A stretch of DNA of 64,000 nucleotides. It comes from Corynebacterium mucifaciens. GTDB lineage: Bacteria > Actinomycetota > Actinomycetes > Mycobacteriales > Mycobacteriaceae. Under the pieces are notes generated by a model. It was not told the DNA's origin and made no database searches. It worked only from the letters and a program-made list of their open reading frames with translations. Position numbers and translations under genes: made by a program. This document shows, piece after piece, positions 34,314 through 43,585 of the stretch (its first letter is position 1; each line of letters begins with the position of its first letter). The stretch lies in contig NZ_JAAXPF010000002.1 of assembly GCF_012396315.1 (NCBI RefSeq), positions 186,001 through 250,000 on the forward strand. Direction: 5' to 3'.

Positions 34314-37076
34314 ATGCTTTCCCCCGAACCTGGTACTTCCTTCCTGCGGGAATTCGCCGACGCCAAGCCGTTTGCCCTCGACGATTTCCAGCTCCAAGCC
34401 TGCCGGGCGGTGGAGCAGGACCGCGGGGTGCTCGTGTGCGCGCCCACCGGCTCGGGCAAGACCATCGTCGGTGAGTTTGCCGTCGCGCTTGCGCTGCACC
34501 GCGGCACGAAATGCTTCTACACCACGCCCATTAAGGCGCTGAGCAATCAGAAATACCACGACCTTGTCGCGCAACACGGTGAAGATGCGGTGGGCCTGCT
34601 CACCGGCGACACCAGCATCAATGGGTCCGCCGACATCGTGGTGATGACGACAGAGGTACTGCGCAACATGCTCTACGCCGAGTCGCCACAGCTGGATCGC
34701 CTCACCCATGTCGTGATGGACGAGATCCACTACTTGGCCGACCGAGACCGAGGCGCGGTGTGGGAAGAAATCATTTTGAACCTGGATGACTCGGTAAGCC
34801 TGATCGGCCTGTCCGCAACGGTGTCCAACTCCGAGGAATTCGGCGAGTGGCTCGATGCCGTCCGCGGCGATACGGAAGTCGTCGTTTCCGAGCACCGGCC
34901 AGTGCCGCTCTCCCAGTACATGATGGTCGGACGCAAAATGTTCCCGCTTTTCGAACCGGGCACCGACGACCGGGTCAACCGCAGCTTGGAACATGCGATC
35001 GAGCGCATCGAAACAGGCGCCTCGGACGAAGGCCGCCGCGACTACGAGGAGGGGAGGGGCTTTCGCGCCCGCTCGCACAGCGGCCGTGTGCGCGGCCAGG
35101 ACAAGGTGCGCCCTGTGGGGAGACCAGAGGTCGTCTCCGCGCTGCAGGGGCAGGACATGCTTCCCGCCATCGTGTTCATCTTCTCCCGAGCGGGGTGCGA
35201 CGGCGCGCTGTTTCAGTGCTTACGGTCCCGCAAAGAGCTGACAACGCCCGAGGAGCGCGCTGAGATCCTGCAGATCATCGACGAGGGCGTGGAGGGCATC
35301 CCCGAAGAAGATCTTGAGGTGCTGAACTTCCGCCAGCTGCGCACCGCGTGGACCCGCGGCTTCGCGTCGCACCACGCCGGCTTGCTTCCGGCGTTCAAGC
35401 ACATCGTGGAGCAGCTCTTCGTCCGCGGCTTGGTCAAGGTAGTGTTCGCCACCGAGACCCTCGCGCTCGGCATCAACATGCCGGCGCGCACCGTCGTGCT
35501 GGAAAAGATGGTCAAGTTCAACGGCGAGGCCCATGTGGACCTCACGCCCGGGCAGTACACCCAGCTCACTGGCCGTGCGGGCCGCCGCGGCATCGACCAC
35601 ATCGGTAACGCAGTTGTGCAGTGGGCGCCGGCAATGGACCCGCACCAGGTAGCGGGGCTAGCCTCCACCCGCACGTATCCGCTGATCTCCCAGTTCCAGC
35701 CCGGTTACAACATGGCCATCAATATGCTGGCGATGAACGGCTACGAAGATTCCATCCGCCTGATCGAGCAATCGTTCGCCCAGTTTCAAACCGACCGCTC
35801 CGTGGTGGGTGAAGTGCGCGACATTGAACGGCTGCAGCAGAAGGTGCGGACGCTGCGGGCCAAGCTGGATAGCGACATTTCCGCCTTCGCCCCGCCAAGC
35901 GACGACGCTGCCGCCGAACTGGTGGAGTACTCCAACTTGCGCAGGGACCTGTCGGAGGAGGAAAAGAAGGCCCGGCGCGACCACCTGGACAGCCGGCAGA
36001 CGGAAACGGTCAAGATTCTCGGTTCCCTGCAGGTCGGGCAGGTCATCGCGCTGCCCGGCAAACGCAAGCCCGAACTCGCTGCCGTGGTGGAAGCCGCCCA
36101 TAAAGCGAACGATCCGCGGCCGTGGGTAACCACCGAGCGCGGCTGGTCCGGCCGCATCGACGCGTCGTCCTTTAAGAACCCGCCTTTGGTTGTGGGCCGG
36201 GTGAAGGTTCCCCGCCACATGCAGGACCAGCCGCGGCGGCATGCCCGCAAGGTTGCGGACCTTCTGCACCGCGGGCACTTCAACGCCCCGAAACGACTCC
36301 GGGAACAGTCCCGGGTGCGGCCAAACAAGCAGATCATGGCGCTGCGCGAGGCAATCCGCAACCACCCGGTGCACGCCTGGCCCGCGGCCGACCGCGAAGT
36401 TCTTGCGCGCACCGCCGAGGCGATCGTGCGGGAAGAACGCAGACTGGCCACGTTGGAGCGCCGTGTGGACACCTCCACAGACTCGCTGGGTCGCACCTTC
36501 GAGCGCATCATCGGGTTGCTCACGGAGATGGATTACGTTGAGCTTATCGACGGCGAACCGCAGGTCACCGACGAGGGCGAGCGCCTGTCGCGGATTCACA
36601 ACGTCTCGGACCTCCTCGTTGCACAGTGCCTGAAGCGGGGGATCTGGGATGGGTTAGACCCGGCAGAGCTCGCCGGCGTCGCGTCCATGGTGGTGTTTGA
36701 AAACCGCCGCGCTACAGGCGGAAACCCAGAGGCAGCGACCGACGCCATGGCGGATGCGATGCAGGAGACGATGCGGGTCTACGGTGAGCTGGTGTCGGAC
36801 GAGCAGCGCCACGGCCTGCCAGCAACCCGCCTGCCGGATCCCGGATTTTGCTTGTCCATCCACCAGTGGACCGCAGGCGCGCCTCTGGGATATTCGCTCG
36901 CCGCGGCCGCCGAATCCGGGGCGGAATTGACCCCGGGCGATTTCGTGCGCTGGTGCCGCCAGGTGATCGATGTGCTAGAGCAGATCAAGAAAACCGGTTA
37001 CTCGGACGAGATCCGGGACAACGCCAACCGCGCGGTGGACGCGATCCGCCGCGGTGTCGTGGCCATCGGGAATTAA
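34314..37076 (+). CDS. helY: Ski2/Mtr4-like DExH RNA helicase
   Basis: 920 residues. RecA1 has Walker A PTGSGKT (about residue 43), DEIHYL (motif II) and SATVSN; RecA2 has TETLALGINMPAR and the arginine motif QLTGRAGRRG. A long C-terminal part contains the DSHCT-like helical region. These actinobacterial proteins resemble exosome-associated helicases and probably act in RNA turnover; the exact role is unknown. It begins 5 bp after tatC and ends directly beside the convergent trypsin-like gene. Confidence 0.9.
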   Translation: MLSPEPGTSFLREFADAKPFALDDFQLQACRAVEQDRGVLVCAPTGSGKTIVGEFAVALALHRGTKCFYTTPIKALSNQKYHDLVAQHGEDAVGLLTGDTSINGSADIVVMTTEVLRNMLYAESPQLDRLTHVVMDEIHYLADRDRGAVWEEIILNLDDSVSLIGLSATVSNSEEFGEWLDAVRGDTEVVVSEHRPVPLSQYMMVGRKMFPLFEPGTDDRVNRSLEHAIERIETGASDEGRRDYEEGRGFRARSHSGRVRGQDKVRPVGRPEVVSALQGQDMLPAIVFIFSRAGCDGALFQCLRSRKELTTPEERAEILQIIDEGVEGIPEEDLEVLNFRQLRTAWTRGFASHHAGLLPAFKHIVEQLFVRGLVKVVFATETLALGINMPARTVVLEKMVKFNGEAHVDLTPGQYTQLTGRAGRRGIDHIGNAVVQWAPAMDPHQVAGLASTRTYPLISQFQPGYNMAINMLAMNGYEDSIRLIEQSFAQFQTDRSVVGEVRDIERLQQKVRTLRAKLDSDISAFAPPSDDAAAELVEYSNLRRDLSEEEKKARRDHLDSRQTETVKILGSLQVGQVIALPGKRKPELAAVVEAAHKANDPRPWVTTERGWSGRIDASSFKNPPLVVGRVKVPRHMQDQPRRHARKVADLLHRGHFNAPKRLREQSRVRPNKQIMALREAIRNHPVHAWPAADREVLARTAEAIVREERRLATLERRVDTSTDSLGRTFERIIGLLTEMDYVELIDGEPQVTDEGERLSRIHNVSDLLVAQCLKRGIWDGLDPAELAGVASMVVFENRRATGGNPEAATDAMADAMQETMRVYGELVSDEQRHGLPATRLPDPGFCLSIHQWTAGAPLGYSLAAAAESGAELTPGDFVRWCRQVIDVLEQIKKTGYSDEIRDNANRAVDAIRRGVVAIGN

Positions 37077-37643
37077 TCAGAGCGCCCGGAGCGCATCTGC
37101 TAGGCCCACGGGCCACAGTGCAACCGTGGCGAGACGGAGGTTTACCCCAAGCGGGTCGAGGATGAGTGATTGCACCCCAACCACCTTCCCATCCGCCATT
37201 ACCGGCCCGCCCGAATCACCCTTCACTGCCGGCGGGTTAGCAACGACCAGGCCTGCAGGGCTCACTGTGGTTGCCCGATTTCGCGACCACGCCGCCGGCA
37301 GCGTGCCGAGGTACACACCTGGCCGCGTCTGAACGTGCTGGGCCTTCCCGCCGAAACCGAGGGTGAGCGTTCGCGCAAGTGGTCGCGGCCTCGGCCCGAG
37401 GGGCAGCGCAGGCGCATCCGCGGGCTGGGACAGGCGCACGAGAGCGATATCGGTGCCGCGCATGACGTGCACGTGAGCGGGGTTGTACGCGGAGCCGTCG
37501 ATACGCACGCGCACACCTGCCCACCCGCGCCGCGCAAGAAAGTGCGCGCACGTGAGCACGATGTCCGGGGCGATGAGCGCACCAGAGCAGTAGCCGCCTG
37601 GCGCGGTGAGGTGGGCGACGGAGCGGTGGAGGTCGGACGTCAC
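37077..37643 (-). CDS. trypsin-like serine protease without signal peptide
   Basis: 188 residues with the chymotrypsin-fold triad: His in VLTCAHFL, Asp in GTDIALVRL, Ser in KGDSGGPV. Cys in GYCSGAL and TCAH form the usual disulfide near the His. Only GTG 37643 is available as start, because a stop lies in frame eight codons upstream, so there is no signal peptide; the usual N-terminal activation sequence is also missing. Minus-strand TACCAT (37656-37651) ends 7 nt before the GTG, which supports the start. How a disulfide-bearing protease leaves the cell, if it does, is unclear. Confidence 0.8.
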   Translation of the reverse strand: MTSDLHRSVAHLTAPGGYCSGALIAPDIVLTCAHFLARRGWAGVRVRIDGSAYNPAHVHVMRGTDIALVRLSQPADAPALPLGPRPRPLARTLTLGFGGKAQHVQTRPGVYLGTLPAAWSRNRATTVSPAGLVVANPPAVKGDSGGPVMADGKVVGVQSLILDPLGVNLRLATVALWPVGLADALRAL

Positions 37644-37650
37644 GGGGGAG

Positions 37651-37668
37651 ATGGTAGCGATTTATCAT
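37651..37668. promoter_or_regulatory. divergent -10 boxes for the trypsin-like gene and pepQ
   Basis: TACCAT on the minus strand (37656-37651) and TATCAT on the plus strand (37663-37668) are separated by 6 bp, and each ends 7 nt before its start codon. Both genes are therefore expected to be leaderless, with start codons only 32 bp apart. Confidence 0.6.
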
Positions 37669-37675
37669 TGCGGCC

Positions 37676-38782
37676 ATGACTGCTTTTGACCCTGATGTGT
37701 ACAGCGGACGCCGTAACCGGGCCGCCCGGCTCCTGCAGGACAGGGGGCTGGGTGGGCTCGTCATCGGTACCGGCGCGGAGTTTGCGTTCCTCACCGGTTC
37801 TTGGGCGTCGTCCCATGAACGCCTTACTGCGCTGGTCATTGCACCAGGCGGGGCCGCCGTGGTGGCACCGGTGACGGATATTCAGTCGCTGGGCTTAGAG
37901 GGCGCGGCAGACGTGGAGGTCCTCGGGTGGCGCGACGGCGACAACCCGTACCAGCTTGTCGCGGAACGGCTCGGCGAGGGGACCATCGGGGTGGGGTCCT
38001 CCCTGACCGCCGACCATGTCTTCGGGCTGCAGGAGCTACTGCCGCGGACGGAATTGGCGTCGGATGCGGTGGCGGAGCTTTTCATGGTCAAAAACGCCGA
38101 TGAGATCGCGCAGCTCGAGCGAGCTGGAGCGGCGATTGACCGCGTGCACGAGCGCGCCGCCGAGCTCCTGCGGCCCGGGCGCACCGAGCGCGACGTCGCC
38201 GAGGAGCTCCACCAGCTCATCTTGGAGGAGCACGACACGGTCGAGTTTGTCATCGTCGGCTCCGGCCCGAACGGCTCCAACCCGCACCACGACTTCTCCG
38301 ACCGCGTGCTGGAGCCAGGGGACCCGGTAGTGGTGGACCTAGGCGGGGCGCTGCCATCCGGCTACCAGTCCGACTGCACGCGCACCCACGTGGTGGGCGA
38401 GCCCGCCCAGGCGCCCAAGGAGTTTCTCCAGGCCTACGAGGTCTTGGAGCAGGCCTTCCAGGCGGCGTGCAACGCGGCCCGCCCAGGCATGACCGCGGGC
38501 GAGCTCGACGCGGTGGCACGCAACGTGATCGAGCAGGGGGGTTACGGGGAATTCTTCACGCACCGTCTCGGCCACGGCATTGGCCTGTCCGGGCACGAAC
38601 AGCCCTTCATCATCGCAGGCAGCGACGTTGAGTTGCGAGAAGGGATAGTGTTTTCCATTGAGCCGGGAATCTACAAACCCGGACAGTGGGGGATGCGCAT
38701 CGAAGACATCGTGCGGATGACCGCGGACGGGGTGGTCACGCTCAACCGCACCCGGCGCACACTGGGTGGCGGCGATGCGTAA
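37676..38782 (+). CDS. pepQ: M24-family Xaa-Pro dipeptidase
   Basis: 368 residues: a creatinase-like N-terminal domain (about 1-125) and a pita-bread catalytic domain. Metal ligands: Asp in VVVDLGGAL, Asp in SDCTRTH, His in HRLGHGIGLSGHE, Glu in SIEPGIY, Glu in RIEDIV. It splits dipeptides with C-terminal proline in the cytosol. ATG 37676 follows TATCAT by 7 nt. The gene overlaps the next by 8 bp. Confidence 0.93.
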   Translation: MTAFDPDVYSGRRNRAARLLQDRGLGGLVIGTGAEFAFLTGSWASSHERLTALVIAPGGAAVVAPVTDIQSLGLEGAADVEVLGWRDGDNPYQLVAERLGEGTIGVGSSLTADHVFGLQELLPRTELASDAVAELFMVKNADEIAQLERAGAAIDRVHERAAELLRPGRTERDVAEELHQLILEEHDTVEFVIVGSGPNGSNPHHDFSDRVLEPGDPVVVDLGGALPSGYQSDCTRTHVVGEPAQAPKEFLQAYEVLEQAFQAACNAARPGMTAGELDAVARNVIEQGGYGEFFTHRLGHGIGLSGHEQPFIIAGSDVELREGIVFSIEPGIYKPGQWGMRIEDIVRMTADGVVTLNRTRRTLGGGDA

Positions 38783-39503
38783 CGGCGCAGGCTCCGTTCT
38801 GCTGCTTGGCGCGCGCAGCGATATCGGAGGGGAGATCGCCCAGCGCGTATGCGCGGGCAGGGAAGTGGTGCTCGCGGCGCGAGGACGTCGAGGGCTGGCG
38901 GATATCGAACAGCGTCTGCTTGACGCGGGCGCTACCGCCGTCCGCGCGGTGGACTTCGATGCCGCTGACCTCGAATCGCACCGCACAATCGTGCGCGAGG
39001 CGGGTGAGGTGACCACCGCGATCGTGGCGTTCGGCATCCTCGGCGACCACAATCGTGCCGAGCACGACGAGGCGGAGGCCGCACGAATCGCCACCGTCGA
39101 TTACCTCGCGCAGGTGAGCATGCTGACCGTGCTCGCAGATGAAATGCCGGCGGGGGAGATCTACGCGTTTTCTTCCATCGCGGGGTGGCGGGCACGGCGG
39201 GCGAACTACGTCTACGGGTCGACGAAGGCCGGTCTCGACGCGTTCTGCCAGGGGCTGATGGACCGGTTGCACGGCTCGCCGCTCCGCCTCATCCTGGCAC
39301 GGCCCGGCTTCGTCATCGGTTCTATGACTGAGGGGATGAAGCCGGCGGTGATGTCTGTGACCCCGGACATAGTCGCCGACGCCGTGGTTACAGCCGCGCG
39401 CCGCGGGAGGAGCACGACGGTGTGGATTCCCCGCCGGCTCGCGCTTCTGGCCGCCGTCATGCGGGTAGTGCCGCGGCCCGTGTGGAGGCGCATGCCGAGG
39501 TAA
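38775..39503 (+). CDS. short-chain dehydrogenase, DprE2-like
   Basis: 242 residues from ATG 38775, with GGTGG 4 nt upstream; an in-frame GTG at 38766 is the alternative. Rossmann motif GARSDIGGEIA, active-site Ser in FSSIAG, and YVYGSTKAG with catalytic Tyr and Lys. The C-terminus VWIPRRLALLAAVMRVVP with a final RRMPR resembles DprE2, the reductase that completes decaprenylphosphoryl-arabinose for the cell wall. The partner DprE1 is not in this window, so this may be a paralogue. Translationally coupled to pepQ. Confidence 0.75.
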   Translation: MRNGAGSVLLLGARSDIGGEIAQRVCAGREVVLAARGRRGLADIEQRLLDAGATAVRAVDFDAADLESHRTIVREAGEVTTAIVAFGILGDHNRAEHDEAEAARIATVDYLAQVSMLTVLADEMPAGEIYAFSSIAGWRARRANYVYGSTKAGLDAFCQGLMDRLHGSPLRLILARPGFVIGSMTEGMKPAVMSVTPDIVADAVVTAARRGRSTTVWIPRRLALLAAVMRVVPRPVWRRMPR

Positions 39504-39529
39504 GCGCCAGATTAGGTAACCTCAACCCC

Positions 39530-40081
39530 ATGCCGATCCCTCTTCTCGCATACTTCGTTGTCGAAGCGCTCGCGTTCTTCCTCGTGGCCAGGGCCATCGG
39601 CGTCGGGTGGGCGCTTCTGGCCATATTCGTGCTCATGATTGCAGGCGGCGCAGCTGCCACCCTGGCGCTGCGCGGCGCAATGATGGACGCCGTGAACGGC
39701 CGCTCGAGCGTGGGCAAACTCGCCGGAGACACCGCGTTGCTCATCGGTGGGTGGGCCTTGAGCGTCGTCCCCGGCTTCGTCACCTCCCTTGTGGGCCTGC
39801 CCCTGGTGTTTGGGCCGACTCGCGGCCTCATCCGCAAGACCATGACCAGGCGAGCTCGCTCCGCCGTGGAGAACCTCGGCGTCCGCGTGTACAACGCAAC
39901 CCCGCTGGGACAGTTCCAAACCAGCTACGGCAGTTTTACCCAGTCGGGCACCCAGCCCAGCGCACCGACGGGCGCAGACCAGCGACAGGAGCCGGTCATC
40001 GACGCCGACGAGCTCGAGCAGTGGTACCGCATGGACGGCCCAGACGGCCCCGATACCGACTCCCAAGGCGGGGCGCGTTAA
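39530..40081 (+). CDS. fxsA: FxsA-family membrane protein
   Basis: 183 residues. Two N-terminal helices (about 5-45) and one near 70-95 form the FxsA core; the rest is a polar tail ending in acidic residues. E. coli FxsA affects exclusion of phage T7; its role in actinobacteria is unknown. TAGGTA at 39513-39518 is a possible -10 box with an expected leader of only a few bases. The stop codon TAA is followed directly by the GTG start of lnt. Confidence 0.85.
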   Translation: MPIPLLAYFVVEALAFFLVARAIGVGWALLAIFVLMIAGGAAATLALRGAMMDAVNGRSSVGKLAGDTALLIGGWALSVVPGFVTSLVGLPLVFGPTRGLIRKTMTRRARSAVENLGVRVYNATPLGQFQTSYGSFTQSGTQPSAPTGADQRQEPVIDADELEQWYRMDGPDGPDTDSQGGAR

Positions 40082-41659
40082 GTGCCCGCGTTCATCCGCT
40101 TCGGGCTCGCCGCCGTTTCCGGCTGGCTTGTGTACCTGTCCTACGAGCCAATCGGCCATTGGTGGGCGGGGATCGCAGGTGTGGCGCTGCTATGGCTCAT
40201 GCTCGTTCCTTGGCCGAGGAGCGTGACGACCCCGCTAGGAATGGCGGGCGAAGCCCAGGAACGCCCGACCGTGGCATTCGGTGCGTTCATCGGCTTGACG
40301 CACGGGTTGTTCTGCTACCTCTTCTTGCTGCCGTGGGTGGGCGAATTTGTTGGCCCGATGCCCTATGTCGCGCTCGCGGTGACGATGGCGCTCTACGCGC
40401 TAGCCACAGGCGCATTCGGCGTCGTCGCTGCACGCTGGCGTTTCGGCACGTTGGCGTTTCCCTTCATCTACTTGGCGGTCGAGTTCGTCCGGTCGTCCTG
40501 GCCCTTTGGGGGCTTTGCCTGGGTGCGGCTCGCGTGGGGTCAGATCAACGGCCCGCTCGCGCCGCTTGCTGCCTGGGGCGGACCTGCGCTTGTCACCCTC
40601 GCTGCCGTGTTCGTGGCGGTCGGGCTGGGGTCGCTTCTCTGCGCAGCTTCGCGCCGCGCTGCCGCCCTGGCCGTTGTCCTTCCGCTCGCGGCAGGCCTCC
40701 TCGCGGGTCTCGGAGTCGGCGGGGACTCGTCCACAGTCGACCGTGCCCGCGTAGCCGCCGTGCAAGGCAACGTTCCTCGAATGGGATTGGACTTTAACGA
40801 GCAGCGCCGCGCCGTATTGAGCAACCATGTCAACGAAACGCTGAAGTTGGCGAAGGAGACCCGCGATGCCGGCGAGCCTCTCGATATGGTGATCTGGCCC
40901 GAGAACGCTTCCGACGTCAACCCCTTCGCCGACACTGAGGCTGCGGCGCTGGTCGGTGTCGCCGTACGTGGAGTGGACGCACCTGTGCTTATAGGCACGC
41001 TCACGCGCGACGACGCGGGGGCGCGCAACACCATGGTCGTCTTCGATCCGGAAACGGGTGCGGGGGAGCGCCACAACAAGCGCTTCTTGCAGCCGTTCGG
41101 CGAATACATGCCGATGCGCGACTTCTTCCGCAATTTTTCCGAGCTGGTGGATTTGGCCGGGGACTTCAAACCCGGCGACGATAACGGCGTTGTCCACATG
41201 GGCAACATCCCGGTCGGAGTGGCCACCTGCTACGAGATCGCTGAAGACGAGGCGTATCGCATGGCGGTACGCGGCGGGGCGCAAATACTGTCGACGCCCA
41301 CGAACAACGCCACCTTCGGGTTCACGGACATGACCTACCAGCAGCTGGCGATGAGCCGGATGCGAGCACTTGAGACCGACAGGGCGGTCGTGGTGGCCGC
41401 GACATCCGGTGTGTCCGCCATCGTGCACCCAGACGGCACGGTCTCGCAGCAGACCAGCATTTTCGAGCCAGCGCACTTGATTGAGGAGCTGCCTCTGCGA
41501 ACCGGAACGACGCCGGCAGTGCGTTTCGGTGGAGCGCTGGAATGGTTGCTCGTCGGCGCTGGCGCGCTGCTTATGCTCGCCGCAACCGTGTCCGCACGCA
41601 AGAACCGGCGAGGGTATGCTCCTTCGAGAAACCCCAAGCGTACCTATGAGGAGATGTAG
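40082..41659 (+). CDS. lnt: apolipoprotein N-acyltransferase
   Basis: 525 residues from GTG 40082. About seven N-terminal membrane helices (to about residue 215), then an extracytoplasmic nitrilase domain with the catalytic Glu in WPENAS, Lys in HNKRFLQPFGEYMP and Cys in VATCYEI, and a final helix. It adds the third acyl chain to lipoproteins. In M. tuberculosis the equivalent domain is fused to Ppm1; in corynebacteria the two are separate adjacent genes, as here (Ppm2 and Ppm1). Confidence 0.94.
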   Translation: MPAFIRFGLAAVSGWLVYLSYEPIGHWWAGIAGVALLWLMLVPWPRSVTTPLGMAGEAQERPTVAFGAFIGLTHGLFCYLFLLPWVGEFVGPMPYVALAVTMALYALATGAFGVVAARWRFGTLAFPFIYLAVEFVRSSWPFGGFAWVRLAWGQINGPLAPLAAWGGPALVTLAAVFVAVGLGSLLCAASRRAAALAVVLPLAAGLLAGLGVGGDSSTVDRARVAAVQGNVPRMGLDFNEQRRAVLSNHVNETLKLAKETRDAGEPLDMVIWPENASDVNPFADTEAAALVGVAVRGVDAPVLIGTLTRDDAGARNTMVVFDPETGAGERHNKRFLQPFGEYMPMRDFFRNFSELVDLAGDFKPGDDNGVVHMGNIPVGVATCYEIAEDEAYRMAVRGGAQILSTPTNNATFGFTDMTYQQLAMSRMRALETDRAVVVAATSGVSAIVHPDGTVSQQTSIFEPAHLIEELPLRTGTTPAVRFGGALEWLLVGAGALLMLAATVSARKNRRGYAPSRNPKRTYEEM

Positions 41660-41663
41660 CGCC

Positions 41664-42656
41664 GTGGCCAACCAGACACTGGTGATTATCCCGACCTATA
41701 ACGAGGTAGAAAACCTCCCGCTCATCGTCGAGCGAGTGCTGGCCACTAAGGATGCGGTGGACATCCTCGTCGTCGACGACAATTCGCCTGATGACACCGG
41801 CGCAAAGGCGGATGAACTTGCCCAGGCGCACGACGAAGTATACGTCTTGCACCGCACTGGCAAGGAGGGCTTGCTCGCCGCCTACCGAGCGGGCTTCACT
41901 TGGGGTCTTGAGCGCGACTACAACGTGCTCGTCCAAATGGACGCCGACGGCTCGCACGCGCCCGAGGAGCTGCACCGCCTTCTCGACGCTGTTGCCGACG
42001 GCGCAGACTTGGCCATCGGCTCGCGCTACATCGACGGCGGCGAGGTGAAGAACTGGCCGAAGGAGCGCTTCTTGCTGTCCAAGCTGGGCAACCAGTACAT
42101 CTCCGTCGCGCTGGGAACGGACGTGGCAGACATGACGGCCGGCTACCGCGCGTTCAAGCGGGAAGTGCTGGAGGAGCTCGACCTCGACGCGCTATCTACA
42201 AAGGGCTACATCTTCCAAGTCGAGATCGCCCACAAGGTGGCCAAGCTTGGCTACGACGTACGCGAAGTCCCGATCACGTTTGAGGACCGCAAACTGGGCG
42301 AATCCAAGCTGGACGCCAGCTTCGCAACCGCATCCCTGGCAGAAGTGACCAAGTGGGGAGTGACGGAGAAGGCCACGTTCGTCAAGGACCTCACCGCGGA
42401 GACTGGCCGCCAGTTGGCACACGCCGTGGAGCACTCCCAGCTCGCAGACCTGGGCAAGAAGGCGGAGGGTGCCCCGGAGCGAGTCATCACCGCCATCGGT
42501 GAGTTCGCTGCAGTGGCGAAGCACGAGGTCCAAGGCTTCGACCTGGGAGCACTGCGTTCCCGGGCAGCACGCAGAGTTAACGACGCAGTCCACCTGGGAG
42601 AGGAGACGGCGCGCCAGGCTCTGCACGCGCTTGGTCTGGACGGCAAGCGCCGGTAA
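41664..42656 (+). CDS. ppm1: polyprenol monophosphomannose synthase
   Basis: 330 residues from GTG 41664, 4 bp after lnt. GT2-family glycosyltransferase: VVDDNSPDDTG and the metal-binding DADGSHAPEE (about residue 95), and a GYRAFKREVL block. It makes polyprenyl-phosphomannose from GDP-mannose for lipomannan, lipoarabinomannan and protein mannosylation. There are no membrane helices; adjacent Lnt can recruit it to the membrane. The C-terminal 95 residues form a helical tail beyond the catalytic domain. Confidence 0.93.
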   Translation: MANQTLVIIPTYNEVENLPLIVERVLATKDAVDILVVDDNSPDDTGAKADELAQAHDEVYVLHRTGKEGLLAAYRAGFTWGLERDYNVLVQMDADGSHAPEELHRLLDAVADGADLAIGSRYIDGGEVKNWPKERFLLSKLGNQYISVALGTDVADMTAGYRAFKREVLEELDLDALSTKGYIFQVEIAHKVAKLGYDVREVPITFEDRKLGESKLDASFATASLAEVTKWGVTEKATFVKDLTAETGRQLAHAVEHSQLADLGKKAEGAPERVITAIGEFAAVAKHEVQGFDLGALRSRAARRVNDAVHLGEETARQALHALGLDGKRR

Positions 42657-42668
42657 AAGAGCGAAACA

Positions 42669-42714
42669 GCGAAGCGCCCGTCCGGCGACCATGGTCACCG
42701 GACGGGCGCTTCGC
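42669..42714. terminator. 17-bp perfect hairpin between ppm1 and rbpA
   Basis: GCGAAGCGCCCGTCCGG (42669-42685) pairs perfectly with 42698-42714, with a 12-base loop that is itself partly palindromic. It lies between the convergent ends of ppm1 and rbpA. The T-rich side is on the minus strand, so it fits best as the rbpA terminator but may act in both directions. Confidence 0.8.
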
Positions 42715-42734
42715 GCGAGACGCGAGGAGGCGGG

Positions 42735-43112
42735 CTAGCCCTCGTTGGCCTGCTGCTGCTCCTTGGCAATGCGGGCTGCGGTGCGGCGACGCTTGCGCAG
42801 CTGCTCTAGACGCTCTTCGAGCAGGACATCGAGCTCCTCGATCGTGCGGCGTTCCCGCAGCATGTCCCAGTGGGTGCGCGGCGGCTTGGCGGGCTTGGAT
42901 TCCACGCCTTCGCCCTCCATAAGGGTGCCTACCTGGCCGTTCTTGCACATCCACTCTTCAGGGATCTCGGCGTCGTCTGCGAACGGCACCTCAAACACCT
43001 CGCCGTTCGGGGTGCGGTACTTCGCCATCTGGCGCGGCGCGAGATCATGGTCGCGGTCCGTTTCGTAGCTGACTGCGCCCATGCGGCTACCGCGGAGAAC
43101 CCGATCAGCCAT
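42735..43112 (-). CDS. rbpA: RNA polymerase-binding protein RbpA
   Basis: 125 residues. It binds sigma-A and the polymerase core and stabilises the open complex in actinobacteria. The start MADRVLRGSRMGAVSYETD is typical; the core domain includes YRTPNGEVFEVPFADDAEIP, and a basic-linker and sigma-interaction region follow. ATG 43112 has AGGATGGTGAG upstream; an ATG four codons earlier is possible. A -10 TATACT on the minus strand (43161-43156) gives a leader of about 35 nt, so it is leadered, unlike its divergent neighbour. Confidence 0.95.
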   Translation of the reverse strand: MADRVLRGSRMGAVSYETDRDHDLAPRQMAKYRTPNGEVFEVPFADDAEIPEEWMCKNGQVGTLMEGEGVESKPAKPPRTHWDMLRERRTIEELDVLLEERLEQLRKRRRTAARIAKEQQQANEG

Positions 43113-43230
43113 GGCACTCACCATCCTTTTCAACCCGTTTGTTTTCAGTCGCTCCAGTATAACGGTGGCTTCGCGCGGATTGTTCCCCGCCACTTCCCGT
43201 AGAAGGACAGTTGTAATAGAGTATTTCGTT

Positions 43231-43578
43231 GTGACGGATAACCTACGTTCCTTTACCAAGAAGGCTCCCGTGTGCGCGTGGTGCGGTAAAGACATTCCCG
43301 TGAACCACGGTCGCGGCAGGAAACGGAAGTATTGCGGCCCTTCCTGTAAGCAACGCGCGTACGAACAGCGCACCATGCTTGCTGGAACTGCAGTGGAGGA
43401 GGACGCCGTGATCCTCAACCGCAGCCGGGTCGCCGAGATTCGTGATCGGCTGTACGCGCTGCGGTGCGCGGCGGAGGACATTCGCACCGCAAACGCCGAG
43501 GGTGCGGGCCCTGACGATTTGGCTCCGCTATGTGACGAATTAGTAGACTTGGCCCGGCAACTTGAAAGGCTGAGGTGA
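43231..43578 (+). CDS. small zinc-ribbon protein of unknown function
   Basis: 115 residues from GTG 43231. The N-terminal zinc ribbon has CAWCGKDI and KYCGPSC separated by a basic segment (GRGRKRK), followed by QRAYEQR, suggesting nucleic-acid binding; the C-terminal half is a long acidic helix. TAGAGT (43217-43222) ends 8 nt before the GTG, which supports this start and a leaderless mRNA. The open frame continues upstream, but that would cross the rbpA promoter. It lies 7 bp before the YceI gene. Confidence 0.75.
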   Translation: MTDNLRSFTKKAPVCAWCGKDIPVNHGRGRKRKYCGPSCKQRAYEQRTMLAGTAVEEDAVILNRSRVAEIRDRLYALRCAAEDIRTANAEGAGPDDLAPLCDELVDLARQLERLR

Positions 43579-43585
43579 TGTCCAC

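Noticed and set aside
42577..42954. Minus-strand open frame crossing the ppm1/rbpA hairpin
   Set aside because: It runs through the terminator stem and is out of phase with rbpA; a shadow frame.
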